NCBI GenBank assembly: GCA_963692995.1 | Contig: OY843611.1 | Coordinates: forward strand, 62,001-126,000 | From: Bin87 sp963692995 | Lineage (GTDB): Bacteria > Chloroflexota > Dehalococcoidia > Lucifugimonadales > UBA3495 | Reading direction: 5' to 3' | Length of the DNA: 64,000 nucleotides | In this document: positions 40,427 to 48,945 of the stretch, in pieces | Layout: each line of letters begins with the position of its first letter | Position numbering within the stretch: position 1 is the first letter of the stretch | Program-made: the position numbers and the translations under genes | The notes under the pieces: generated by a model | What the model was told of the DNA's origin: nothing | Seen by the model: the letters and a program-made list of their open reading frames with translations, nothing else | The model's database searches: none

Positions 40427-41821
40427 ATGGAGCAAAATATCCGCAGTACATCCCTGCCGTTGGAAGGCATTCGCGTGGTGGACCTGAGCCGGGTGTTTGC
40501 CATGCCCTATTGCGGGGCCTATCTGGCCGACCTGGGCGCCGAGGTCATCAAGGTGGACACCCACCACAGCCAGTTTGTGGATACCACTCGCACCCTCAAC
40601 GGGCCGTATCCCGACAACGCGGCGGGCGAACTTTACTGGGAACAGGGGGGAACCTTCCACACGCTGAACCGGGGCAAGCGGAGCGTGACGCTGGACCTGC
40701 GCTCGGCGGATGCCCTGGAAGTTCTGAAGCAATTGGTGTCGGTGTCGGACGTGGTGCTGGAGAACTTCACGCCGCGCGTCATGCGGCGGTTCAACCTGGA
40801 TTACCCCAACCTGAAGGCCGTCCGCCCCGACCTGATTATGGTATCCAACACGGGCTACGGGCACTCCGGCCCGTGGACGGACTTCGGCGCCATGGCGACG
40901 GCGCTGGAACCGACCCACGGCACCGGGGCGTTCACGGGCTACCTGGATGTTGACTCCGCCGGGCGCACGTCGCCGGGCACGACGCCCAACAAGATCGCCA
41001 ATTCGTACACCGATTTCCTGGCCAGCTGGACGGCGCAACTGGCGGTGCTGGTCAGTCTGTTCCACCGGGCCAGGACCGGGCGAGGAATGTGGATCGACCT
41101 GGCGATGTACCAGGTGGGCGCGTCGTTCATGGGCGAGGGCCTGCTGGATTTCGCCTTCAACGGCCGCCGTACCCGGCGGATGGGCAATCGCCACGAAACG
41201 AGGTCGCCCCACGGCTGCTACCCCTGCCAGGGCAACGACCAGTGGGCCGTCATCGCCGTGCGCGACGATGCCGACTGGCAAGCCTGCTGCGCCGCGCTGG
41301 ATCTGCCCGAGCTGGCATCCGACCCCCGGTTCGCCGATCCGGTGACCCGGCATCGCAACCAGGACGATCTGGACGCCATCATCTCGGAATGGACCGCCGC
41401 TCGCAGCAAGTACCAGGTTATGAACACGCTGCAAGACGCCGGCGTCCCGGCCGGCCCGGTGCTGGATGGCCGGGATCTGCTGAGGGATCCCCACTTCCGC
41501 GAGCGGGGGTATTTTGAGACGGTGGATCATCCGCCGCAGACCGGCCTGGGACGGCGGGAGTACGTGAGCCGGGGCTGGCGGATGTCGGGCAGCGCGGTGC
41601 GCATCCGCAAGTCAGCCCCGCTGCTGGGCGAGGACAACGAATGGGGGTTGTCCCGGTTGCTCGGCTTGTCCGAGTCGGAGATTGCGCGACTGACCGCGCA
41701 AGACGCAGTGGGGCAGACCTTGACCGGCGCGCGCACGCCGTCCTCCGTGCCGCTGGACCGGCAGGTGGAACTGGGCTGGACGGTGGACTATGACGAGGGG
41801 TACAAGGAGCTGCTGACGTGA
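40427..41821 (+). CDS. CaiB/BaiF (class III) CoA-transferase
   Basis: This 464-aa family III CoA-transferase starts with LPLEGIRVVDLSRVFAMPYCGAYLADLGAEVIKVDT, the family's CoA-binding start. The catalytic Asp is in GRGMWIDLAMYQVG, and SNTGYGHSGPWTDFGAMATALEPTHG is typical. The C-terminal extension reaches the full length of the formyl-CoA-transferase class. It is independent of the MaoC-CaiB pair, because the PaREP1-like gene lies between them in the opposite orientation. The substrate is unknown. Confidence 0.92.
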   Translation: MEQNIRSTSLPLEGIRVVDLSRVFAMPYCGAYLADLGAEVIKVDTHHSQFVDTTRTLNGPYPDNAAGELYWEQGGTFHTLNRGKRSVTLDLRSADALEVLKQLVSVSDVVLENFTPRVMRRFNLDYPNLKAVRPDLIMVSNTGYGHSGPWTDFGAMATALEPTHGTGAFTGYLDVDSAGRTSPGTTPNKIANSYTDFLASWTAQLAVLVSLFHRARTGRGMWIDLAMYQVGASFMGEGLLDFAFNGRRTRRMGNRHETRSPHGCYPCQGNDQWAVIAVRDDADWQACCAALDLPELASDPRFADPVTRHRNQDDLDAIISEWTAARSKYQVMNTLQDAGVPAGPVLDGRDLLRDPHFRERGYFETVDHPPQTGLGRREYVSRGWRMSGSAVRIRKSAPLLGEDNEWGLSRLLGLSESEIARLTAQDAVGQTLTGARTPSSVPLDRQVELGWTVDYDEGYKELLT

Positions 41822-41907
41822 TTTCGTCAGCCGCAAGGAACCGTCATTCCCGCCAAAACCCGTCAGTGCCGCAGTGAGGCGCATCCCTACCAAGAAACCG
41901 GGCAGTG

Positions 41908-42012
41908 CCGACCAACCCCGGTCATTGCCGCCCAACCCCGGTCATTGCCGCCCAACCCCGGTCATTGCCGCCCAACCCCGGTCATTGCCGCCCAACCCCG
42001 GTCATTGCCGCC
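41908..42012. repeat. 20-bp minisatellite (GTCATTGCCGCCCAACCCCG x4)
   Basis: Four perfect 20-bp units (41921-42000) plus partial units on both sides lie between the CoA-transferase and the binding-protein gene. The unit resembles a decayed REP left half (GTCATTCCCGCC). A second REP type, GGATTCCGGCTCAAGGCCGG-AATGACG, follows at 42071-42097. The 310-bp gap contains nothing else. Confidence 0.95.
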
Positions 42013-42132
42013 AAAGCGGGTATCCAGCAATCCCGCCCACCAGCGAACGTAGGCAAGGCAGGGATTTTCCGGATTCCGGCTCAAGGCCGGAATGACGGGC
42101 TAAACGCGCAGCTGACTCAACAAATGGATCAG

Positions 42133-43059
42133 CTAATCGTCCGCGGCGACGGCCTCCGGTTCGGCCAAACGGTTGTCCACCAAATCCGTGCTGCACGCGG
42201 CTCCGTCCAGCAGGCCCCAGCGCACCATCCAGTGGTAGGTGTCCGCGACGATCTCGTCGGTGTAAGGGGTGTTGTACGAGTAGCGCAGGCGGGGGAGGTG
42301 GAAGTCTTCGGCAGTTATGCCGCCGTGCCGGGCGGCCACCGCGGCGAAGCGGGGTTCGTCGATGAGATAGCGCAGGTACTTCCGCTTGTCGGCGTTGATG
42401 CGGTTCACCGCCTTGACGATGGCCCGGTTGATGGCGGCGAAGGTTGCCTCGTCCATATTGTCGCTGGCGTTCTCCGCGCCCAGGTAGTGACCCTCGCAGA
42501 CGGCGCGGCAGCCCAGTTTTTCGGCCAGGGTAATCCAGGGTTCCATCAGCGCGGCGGCTTCCACCTCGCCGTTCATCATGGCCTCGAACCGGAACTGGGG
42601 CGAACCGTAATGCACCAGCTTCAGCTTTTCCTCGGGCAGATAGCCCGACAGCAGCCGCAGGGCGACGTAATGGGAGCCGGCGTGGAACTGCACCGCCACC
42701 GGCTTGCTGCCCAGCGTGCCGGGGTAGTAATGGGTAGAGTCGGGACGCACCATGATGGCCTGGGTGGCGACGGCGGAGCGGAGGGCGATGATGCGGGCGC
42801 CCTGATTGCTTTCATAGGCCCGACGGACCTGACCTTCCTCTCAAGCGCGGTAGATTGCTACCTGCGCCTCTTCAAAGGCCACGTGACCCAGGATAGGATT
42901 GACGTCTTCCGGGTTTTCGGTGGGCGTCACCTTGCCGCTGTTGAGGGCCTGGACGAATTCCATGTCGATGCCCTCGGCTTCAAACAACCCCTCGTCCCTA
43001 GCTACCAGCCAGGGCAGGCTGAATACTACGCCGCTGATTTCGCTGACCACTTTCTGCAT
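42133..43059 (-). CDS. NMT1/THI5-like substrate-binding protein with in-frame TGA (possible Sec73)
   Basis: One frame of 309 codons from ATG 43059 to 42133 is interrupted by a single TGA at 42843-42841. The first part (VSEISGVVFSLPWLVARDEGLFEAEGIDMEFV) and the second (FHAGSHYVALRLLSGYLPEE, EAAALMEPWITLAEKLGC, TYHWMVRWGLLDGA) belong to one periplasmic-binding-protein-like fold. The TGA falls in VAIYRA-x-EEGQVRRAYES. If homologues have Cys there, the residue is selenocysteine; a hairpin with SECIS geometry follows. Otherwise it is a nonsense mutation. There is no signal peptide. The upstream tenA gene on the same strand suggests a pyrimidine/thiamine-precursor theme. Confidence 0.65.
42816..42843 (-). 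promoter_or_regulatory. Candidate bacterial SECIS after in-frame TGA
   Basis: After TGA come 10 nt, then AGGTCC / GGGCCT (6 bp including one G-U pair) closing a GTC loop. The loop starts 17 nt after the TGA with G then U, as bSECIS rules require. Confidence 0.5.
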
Positions 43060-43167
43060 TGCTGTCGCCTCGCTGCGTTGAGATCGTTGATGTCGGGCAG
43101 TTTAGCAAGGCTGGAAGGCGGCGTCCATCGCATTCGTCATTCGTAACTGTTCAGAATTGAGGCCCAT

Positions 43168-43348
43168 CCCTGCGCCAAAGAACCGTCCCCCCTGCGCCAA
43201 AGAACCGTCCCCCCCTGCGCCAAAGAACCGTCCCCCCTGCGCCAAGGAACCGTCATTCCCGCGAAAGCGGGAATCCAGAGACCTTCGCCATCAGCAAAGG
43301 TGAGCCGGGCAAGGATTTTCTGGATTCCGGCTCAAGGCCGGAATGACG
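43168..43348. repeat. Tandem 22-bp units followed by two REP types
   Basis: CTGCGCCAAAGAACCGTCCC is repeated four times (43170-43245) and runs into a full GTCATTCCCGCGAAAGCGGG hairpin (43252-43277). A GGATTCCGGCTCAAGGCCGG-AATGACG copy follows at 43322-43348, then two TTTGGGGCCGGAA(T/C) echoes. The 345-bp gap 43060-43404 holds no gene that I can see. Confidence 0.9.
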
Positions 43349-43404
43349 ATTTGGGGCCGGAATAACGGTTTGGGGCCGGAACGACGAATGCGGGCGGGGG
43401 TTAT

Positions 43405-44088
43405 TCAGCCGGTCGGCGCGTCAGGCCAGTCGCGACCGTGGTAGCAAGCTTCCCAGAACTGGAACTCGTAGCGCAGCGTGGTGCGGAAGATGCGCTCCAG
43501 GTTGCCGGCCTTGGCGGAGCCGGCCCGCTCGCCGGCTTCGTTGAGGCGCTGGGTGAACCAGGCCACTACGTCGGCCAGCACGTCAGGACTGTGGATGTCG
43601 ATCCAGCCCTGGTACACGGCGTTGTTGGGCTGGGCGCCGGCGTTGATGAGGCGGGCCGCCCAGTCCAGGTAGGCGCCTTCGGTAACGTAGAACAGGGCGA
43701 TGAGGTCGTCGAAGTCGCCCTCCAGAGCGGTGCGCACCATGAAATCGCCGAAGGCTTGCGTAACCGGGTTGGCCTCGGTCTCCAGGTACTGCTCCGCCGT
43801 GACTCCCAGGTCGTGAAAGCCGTTGAGGAACAGGTCGTTCTCGGCGGACAGGAAGTTGCCGAGGAAGCCGGCGAGTACCTTGCCGGCTTCGTAGTCGGGC
43901 GCGGCCTTGGCGATGGCGATGGCGGTGAGTTTCACCAAGTCCTTGCAGAACACGTAGTCCTGCCGGAAGTAGTTGCGAAACTTGGCAATATCCAGGCTGC
44001 CGTCGCCCATTTCCAGCACGAAGGGATGGGTTACTACGGCTTCCCATTGGTCATGATACTTGGCGCGGAGGTCATCGGCGAACGGCAT
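43405..44088 (-). CDS. tenA: TenA/thiaminase-II family protein (Cys-less subtype)
   Basis: This 227-aa all-helical protein is of the TenA family. HPFVLEMGDGSLDIAKFRNYFRQDYVFCKDLVKLTAIAIAKA is the typical N-terminal core. The classical thiaminase-II nucleophile Cys in the helix aligned to LIALFYVTEGAYLDWA is absent, as in the TenA_E subgroup that salvages thiamine-breakdown pyrimidines. Adjacent on the same strand is a NMT1/THI5-like binding protein, which fits salvage of a pyrimidine precursor. No permease or thiD/thiE gene is in the window. Confidence 0.85.
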   Translation of the reverse strand: MPFADDLRAKYHDQWEAVVTHPFVLEMGDGSLDIAKFRNYFRQDYVFCKDLVKLTAIAIAKAAPDYEAGKVLAGFLGNFLSAENDLFLNGFHDLGVTAEQYLETEANPVTQAFGDFMVRTALEGDFDDLIALFYVTEGAYLDWAARLINAGAQPNNAVYQGWIDIHSPDVLADVVAWFTQRLNEAGERAGSAKAGNLERIFRTTLRYEFQFWEACYHGRDWPDAPTG

Positions 44089-44136
44089 GAGCGCTCTCCC
44101 TAGCGTTGCATCCTCTCCGTTGCCGGGAGAGGGTGT

Positions 44137-44571
44137 TCAGGCGGATTCGGCCAGGCAGCCGAAGAAGCGGTCCAGCATCCCCTTGGCCACCGAACCCATC
44201 ATCCGCTGGCCGACGCGGGCGACGGAGCCGCCCACCTGGCTGTCGGCGTCAACGTGGACATTGGTTCCGCCAGCAGCGGCGGGGGTCAGCGTGACGGTGG
44301 ACACGCCGCTGGCGAAGCCCAAGTTGCCGGAGCCTTCAATGGCCATACGATAAGAACGGGGCGGGTCCAGGTCGGACAGGGCCACCGTGGCGGTGAAATT
44401 GCCGCTGATGGGGCCGACGCGGACGGTGGCAGCGGCGCGGTAGCGGTGGGGGCCGTCGGGTTCGATGCTGCGGCAGCCGGGAATGCAGCCGGCCAGCACA
44501 TCGGGGTTCATCAGCGCGTCCCAAACCGCCTGGGGCGGCTTGCTGAAATGGTAATCACCGGAAAGTTGCAT
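44137..44571 (-). CDS. CoxG-like SRPBCC (carbon monoxide dehydrogenase subunit G) protein
   Basis: This 144-aa START/Bet v1-fold protein of the CoxG family starts MQLSGDYHFSKPPQAVWDALMNPDVLAGCIPGCRSIEPDG. VGPISGNFTATVALSDLDPPRSYRM and a final amphipathic helix (GQRMMGSVAKGMLDRFF) follow. CoxG proteins assist membrane recruitment or maturation of molybdenum hydroxylases. No coxMSL genes are here, so its partner is unknown. It is the gene before tenA in the leftward direction, with a 48-bp gap. Confidence 0.88.
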   Translation of the reverse strand: MQLSGDYHFSKPPQAVWDALMNPDVLAGCIPGCRSIEPDGPHRYRAAATVRVGPISGNFTATVALSDLDPPRSYRMAIEGSGNLGFASGVSTVTLTPAAAGGTNVHVDADSQVGGSVARVGQRMMGSVAKGMLDRFFGCLAESA

Positions 44572-44595
44572 AGTGCAGAGATTATAGCAGGGGAT

Positions 44596-45153
44596 TCAGC
44601 CGCCGTTTCCGACCACCGGCTTGCCGCTGCTTATGACGATGTCGGGACGACTGAATACGGCGGCGTCCTTGAACTTGGTTGCCGGCTTGATGACTCCGTA
44701 GGTGTGTGTCCGTCCACCGCCTTCCGGCCCGGCTCCGCTGCCTTCATATTTCCAATCAGTCTGATCCAACCGAGCGATATGGACTCGCCACACTGCGACG
44801 TATTTTCCGGGTTCAATAGTTCTGGAGGGATCAACCAAATAACGTAGGACACAGTACCATCCCGGATGATCGTAATGCGCCTGCAATGCCCATGGTCGGA
44901 TGCTGGCCTTTATCTCCAAAGAATCATCAGGCGACGGCGGGTCTAGCGCGCCGCGGCGTTTCAAGTCCGGAAATCGTTGTTGGGCCAAATCGGGATGGCG
45001 TGGCTTTTCGTACACGGTGAGAGCGGAAAAGGCTCTGACCGCGAAAATGCCGACCAGCGCACTAAACACATTTGCTTGCTCGAAATAAACGTCAACGAAC
45101 TGTTCCACCTCGTTATAAGCGCCGCAGCAATGTTTGGGCATCGCCTCCGCCAT
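44596..45153 (-). CDS. Hypothetical protein coupled to carbamoylase gene
   Basis: This 185-aa protein starts at ATG 45153, overlapping the stop of the upstream amidohydrolase as TGATG. There are two early Cys (MAEAMPKHCCGAY) and a moderately hydrophobic stretch (residues 28-46, VFSALVGIFAVRAFSALTV), possibly one membrane segment. A polar C-terminal domain with LEIKASIRPWALQAHYDHPG and KYVAVWRVHIARLDQTDWKYEG follows. Base composition seems a little less GC-rich than the flanks. The family is not recognised. The extra upstream open frame to 45957 is a shadow of the amidohydrolase gene. Confidence 0.6.
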   Translation of the reverse strand: MAEAMPKHCCGAYNEVEQFVDVYFEQANVFSALVGIFAVRAFSALTVYEKPRHPDLAQQRFPDLKRRGALDPPSPDDSLEIKASIRPWALQAHYDHPGWYCVLRYLVDPSRTIEPGKYVAVWRVHIARLDQTDWKYEGSGAGPEGGGRTHTYGVIKPATKFKDAAVFSRPDIVISSGKPVVGNGG

Positions 45154-46406
45154 CACCGCCCGTCCGCCAGCAGCAGCGCGTTGAGCAGCACCTGGGCTCC
45201 GTTGGCGCAGTCCTCGGGCGCGCTGTATTCCGCCGGAGCGTGGCTGATGCCGTTGACGCTGGGGACGAAGACCATGGCCGTCGGCGTGATCGCCGCGATG
45301 GCCTGGGCGTCGTGGCCGGCGCCGCTGGGCAGGCGGACGTGCTCCAGGCCGGCCATGCCGGCGGCGTCGGCGATGAGCTGCTGCATATTGTTGGATATGG
45401 GCACCGATGTCGTGTTGCGCTGGGCCGTGACCGTGATGTTGACGTTCTCGGCGTGGGCCACCTCCTCCGCAGTGCGGCGCAGTTCCACCTCGGCGGCGTT
45501 GAGGGATTCCATGCGCTCGTCGCGGAACTCGACGCCCATTTGCACCCGGCCGGGGATCACGTTGCCGGCGTTGGGATGCACGTCCATGGATCCCACGGTT
45601 CCCACCCGGCATACCTCCAGCTCGCCGGCGATGCGGCGCACCGTCAGAGCGAGCTGCGCCGCCGCCGACATGGCGTCCCGGCGCAGGGACATGGGCGTAG
45701 TGCCGGCGTGGTTGGCTTCGCCAACGATGTCCACGTGATACACGGACCGGCCGGTGATGCCGGTGACCACGCCGATGGGGAACCCGCCCCGGTGCAGGGT
45801 CGGCCCCTGCTCGATGTGCAGTTCCAGGTAGCCGGCCAGCTCCTCGGGGCGGCGACGGGCTTCCTGGATGCGGGAGATGTTGCCGCCGATCTGGGGCAGC
45901 GTGTCGGCCAGGGTTGCCCCGTCGTCGGCGACGGCGGCAAAGTCCTCGGCTTCCCACAGGCCGGCCACGGCGCGGCTGCCCAGCAGCCAGCGGTGGAAGC
46001 CGGTGCCCTCCTCGTTGGCGAACACGATCACCTCCACCGGATGGCGGGGCGTCGGTCCGCCATCCCGCAACGCCTCCACCACCTCGATGGCGGCGATGAT
46101 GCCCAGCGCGCCGTCATACTGGCCGCCGCTGGGCACGGTGTCGGTGTGGGAGCCCAGCACGATGGCGGGCCGCGACGGGTCGGCGCCCTCGGAACGGCCG
46201 ATGATGTTGCCGGCGGCGTCGATGCGGACGGACATGCCGGCGGCCCGCATCAGGCCGCTCACGTAGTCGCGTCCGGCAACGTCATGGCGGGAGAAGGCGA
46301 CGCGCTGCATGCCGAACTCGTCGCGGCCAATTTGGCCCAGCGTGGTCAGGTGGCTGTTGAGACGGGTCGTGTTGATGGCGACGGAGCCGGCGGGTGATGC
46401 TGTCAT
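45153..46406 (-). CDS. Zn-dependent hydantoinase/carbamoylase (allantoate amidohydrolase-like)
   Basis: This 417-aa M20-family amidase of the AmaB/HyuC type hydrolyses N-carbamoyl or ureido acids. Metal ligands are visible in VLGSHTDTVPSGGQYDGALG (His and Asp), FANEEGTGF (Glu), and HIEQGPTLHRGGFPIGVVTGI. The last His lies in SGAGHDAQ/NGISHAPAE. The dimerisation domain GEANHAGTTPMSLRRDA is intact. ATG 46406 has AGAGGA just upstream; the frame continues to 46490 without a signal. A hypothetical gene overlaps its stop. The substrate could be allantoate, ureidoglycolate or a carbamoyl amino acid. Confidence 0.9.
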   Translation of the reverse strand: MTASPAGSVAINTTRLNSHLTTLGQIGRDEFGMQRVAFSRHDVAGRDYVSGLMRAAGMSVRIDAAGNIIGRSEGADPSRPAIVLGSHTDTVPSGGQYDGALGIIAAIEVVEALRDGGPTPRHPVEVIVFANEEGTGFHRWLLGSRAVAGLWEAEDFAAVADDGATLADTLPQIGGNISRIQEARRRPEELAGYLELHIEQGPTLHRGGFPIGVVTGITGRSVYHVDIVGEANHAGTTPMSLRRDAMSAAAQLALTVRRIAGELEVCRVGTVGSMDVHPNAGNVIPGRVQMGVEFRDERMESLNAAEVELRRTAEEVAHAENVNITVTAQRNTTSVPISNNMQQLIADAAGMAGLEHVRLPSGAGHDAQAIAAITPTAMVFVPSVNGISHAPAEYSAPEDCANGAQVLLNALLLADGR

Positions 46407-46495
46407 ATTCCTCTTGTGTCCTGTCTTTGCGCCGCTGTGCCTTTGCGTTAAATCCATTCTAGCGATCCGGCCCATAGAGGGCCGGCGCAATCCGC

Positions 46496-47140
46496 TTATT
46501 TGCGCCGCGCTCCCCCGGCTCCGGGGCCCCGGAAGGGGCTGTCGTAATGCTCCCCCATTTTGAGGGTGCCCATGACGTCGTTCCAGACGGACTTGGCGCG
46601 CTCGGCGTCCTCGGGCCAGTAGCTGAAGGTGAGCAGGGCGTGGATGGACGCTTCGGGATCGCGGGTGATGGCGGTGCGGGTGAATGCCGGCCGCTTTTCT
46701 CCGGGGTCAATGAACTCGGATTCGACCCACGCCATTTCCAGGTTGCCCATCTTGATGGTGAGCGGAGGCCCCGATTTATACTGATCCAGACGGTCGCTCC
46801 GGCGCTGGCGCCGACGGGAAGCCCGGTCCGGGCGGCCGTTGAAGTCTTCCGCCGTTACGTCCTTGATGAGTTGGGACAGGGGCAGGCTGCTCCAGTCAAC
46901 GCGCATACCGTAGCCGGCGTAGAACACCGTAACCTCGAGGCCCATGGTGTCGTTGGGCGGTTCGGCGTCGCGGAACTTCACCGACTTGCGGCCGGGTTCG
47001 ACCAGCCAGTCCTGGGGAATCTCAAACCGCAGCGCGCCCCGGTCGGCGATGAAGACCTTGTTGCCCGGCTTGGCGGTCCAGCCGTGGTTATCCGGCAGAT
47101 TGAATACCTGCTTGCGCCAATTTTCCGGTTCATCCACCAT
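46496..47140 (-). CDS. Hypothetical protein, possible PsbP/Mog1-like fold
   Basis: The 214-aa protein starts MVDEPENWRKQVFNLPDNHGW. ADRGALRFEIPQDWLVEPGRKSVKFRDAEPPNDTMGLEV resembles the opening of DUF1795/PsbP-like domains, and LLTFSYWPEDAERAKSVWNDVMGTLKMG their closing helix. An Arg-rich insertion (RASRRRQRRSDRLDQ) sits mid-protein. There is no signal peptide or membrane segment. It lies between the carbamoylase and permease genes with gaps of about 90 and 120 bp. The fold suggestion is weak inference. Confidence 0.55.
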   Translation of the reverse strand: MVDEPENWRKQVFNLPDNHGWTAKPGNKVFIADRGALRFEIPQDWLVEPGRKSVKFRDAEPPNDTMGLEVTVFYAGYGMRVDWSSLPLSQLIKDVTAEDFNGRPDRASRRRQRRSDRLDQYKSGPPLTIKMGNLEMAWVESEFIDPGEKRPAFTRTAITRDPEASIHALLTFSYWPEDAERAKSVWNDVMGTLKMGEHYDSPFRGPGAGGARRK

Positions 47141-47260
47141 AATTGTTCACCTGATTGTTCGCCTGAAATTACGGCGGGCCGCCGTTGGTTAGGTTGGGCC
47201 GTTGGTTGGAAGGTTTCCAGCGCCATTATAGCGGATGCCTGCCGGATCATCCCTGCCGGA

Positions 47261-48925
47261 TCATCCCTGCCGGCGTTCTTCGCGCATGGTGATTAGGGCC
47301 AGCGGGATCGAGGAAACCGCCACCAGCAGCAGCGCCGGGGCGGCCGCCCGGGCGAAGAAGGCTTCCTCCGCAGCGGCCCAGATGGCTGATGCCAGAGTGG
47401 TAAATCCAATTGGACTGAGGATGAGGGTGGCCGGCAGCTCCTTCATGGTGAGCAGGAACACCAGCGCCGCGCCGGTCAGGATGCCGGGACGGATCAGGGG
47501 CAGCGTCACCCTGAGGAACACGGTCGCCGGGCGTTTGCCCAGGCTGCGGGCGGCGTCCTCGTACTCTGGCCGCACCTGCACCAGCGAGGCCCGCAATGCC
47601 CCCACCGCCGCCGGCAGAAACAGGGTGACGTAGGCTATGGCAAGCATGGCCAGCGATTGGTAGAGCCAGGTGGCGTAGTTGGCGCCGAAATAGACTAGAC
47701 CCAGGGCGATGACGATGCCGGGGAGGGCGAAGCCGATGAAGCCCAGCCGTTCCAGCCATCGGCTGAAGGGGCCGGGATAGCGCACCGCCAGCATCGCGAT
47801 TGGCACGGCGCAGAGCACGGTCAGCGCGGCGGCCAGCGCCGCCACGCCTACCGAGTTGGCCGCCGCTTTCCACAGCAGCAGCAGCGGCTCGCCGGCGGCG
47901 ACGCCGCGTATCGTCCAGTACGCCAGCACGGCCATCGGCAAGCCCAGCGAGATCAGGACGGTGCTCCCGCAGCCGGCCAGGGCGGGCCAGCGCCAGCGCC
48001 CCAAGGGGATCGGCTCCGACCGGCGCGACGTTCCAACGCCGCTGCGGTAATAGCGTCCGCTGCCGGCATTGCGCGCCGTATTTTCACCCCACACCACCAG
48101 CAGCGCCAGGATGATGAGGGCAAGGGACCAGGCTGCGGCCAGCGTGCGGTTCAGCGCGGCTCCGTACTGGATGAAAATGCTCCAGGTGAAGGTCTCATAG
48201 CGCATCATGGCGACGGCGCCGAAGTCGCTGAGGGCATACAGAGCGGTGAGCAACCCGCCGGCCAGGATGGCCGGCCGCAGCAGGGGCAGGGTAACGCCGC
48301 AAAAGGTCTGCCAGCGGCTGCGGCCCAGGGCGCGAGCCGATTCCTCCAGGGATACGTCCATGTTCCAGAGAGCGGCGCGGATTGGCAGCAGTACATAGGG
48401 GAAGCTGAGAATGATCAGCGTAAAGGCTGCGCCGGGGAAGCCGTAGATGCTGGGAAGCCGTTCCACACCGAAGGCTCCTTCCAGCCAGCCTTGCAGGATG
48501 CCCCGGGGGCCCAGGCCCACCGCGATGGCGAAGCCCACGATGTACGACGGCAGCGCCAGCGGCAGCAGGGTCGCCACCCGCCAGAAACCCCGGAAGGGCA
48601 GGTCGGTGCGCACGGTGAGCCAGGCAAGGGGCGCGGCGATGACTACACAGCCCACCATTACCGCGCCCATGAGCGCCACGGTACGGAGCGCCACCGCGAG
48701 CGTGCTAACGCGGAAGATGAGGTCGGCGGCCTCCGGGCCGGCGCCCAGCGCGCGCAGGGCGAGATAGACGGGCGCAACGAGCAGCAACGCCGCAATCAAC
48801 AAGGCCGGCGCCCACGCGACGGCCGGCGGACGGGCCACGCCCTCAAACAGCCGGTCGCCGCCGAGCCCGAGGCCCGTATCAATCACGCGCCGGGTTAGCC
48901 CGGTTATCTTGGCGGCGAATGACAT
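47261..48925 (-). CDS. ABC transporter permease, ferric-iron/thiamine type, fused two-domain
   Basis: This 554-aa membrane protein has two homologous permease halves. Each has its EAA loop for the ATPase: EESARALGRSRWQTFCGVTL (about residues 194-213) and EDAARSLGKRPATVFLRVTL (about 456-475). This layout is the FbpB/ThiP class. The ATG at 48925 begins 21 bp after the stop of a DtxR-family regulator, so the iron or manganese option is favoured. Neither a binding protein nor an ATPase gene is next to it; the gene order ends at a hypothetical. Confidence 0.88.
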   Translation of the reverse strand: MSFAAKITGLTRRVIDTGLGLGGDRLFEGVARPPAVAWAPALLIAALLLVAPVYLALRALGAGPEAADLIFRVSTLAVALRTVALMGAVMVGCVVIAAPLAWLTVRTDLPFRGFWRVATLLPLALPSYIVGFAIAVGLGPRGILQGWLEGAFGVERLPSIYGFPGAAFTLIILSFPYVLLPIRAALWNMDVSLEESARALGRSRWQTFCGVTLPLLRPAILAGGLLTALYALSDFGAVAMMRYETFTWSIFIQYGAALNRTLAAAWSLALIILALLVVWGENTARNAGSGRYYRSGVGTSRRSEPIPLGRWRWPALAGCGSTVLISLGLPMAVLAYWTIRGVAAGEPLLLLWKAAANSVGVAALAAALTVLCAVPIAMLAVRYPGPFSRWLERLGFIGFALPGIVIALGLVYFGANYATWLYQSLAMLAIAYVTLFLPAAVGALRASLVQVRPEYEDAARSLGKRPATVFLRVTLPLIRPGILTGAALVFLLTMKELPATLILSPIGFTTLASAIWAAAEEAFFARAAAPALLLVAVSSIPLALITMREERRQG

Positions 48926-48945
48926 TGGCGGCGCCGCCACGACGA

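Noticed and set aside
41908..42012. Regular 20-bp repeats as a CRISPR array
   Set aside because: The units are directly contiguous with no spacers, and no cas genes are present.
43168..43256. 22-bp repeats as a CRISPR array
   Set aside because: There are no unique spacers; it is a simple tandem repeat running into a REP hairpin.
44596..45957. 453-aa ORF covering the hypothetical gene and the carbamoylase
   Set aside because: The upstream 268 residues are an Arg/Gly/Pro-rich shadow of the carbamoylase in another frame.
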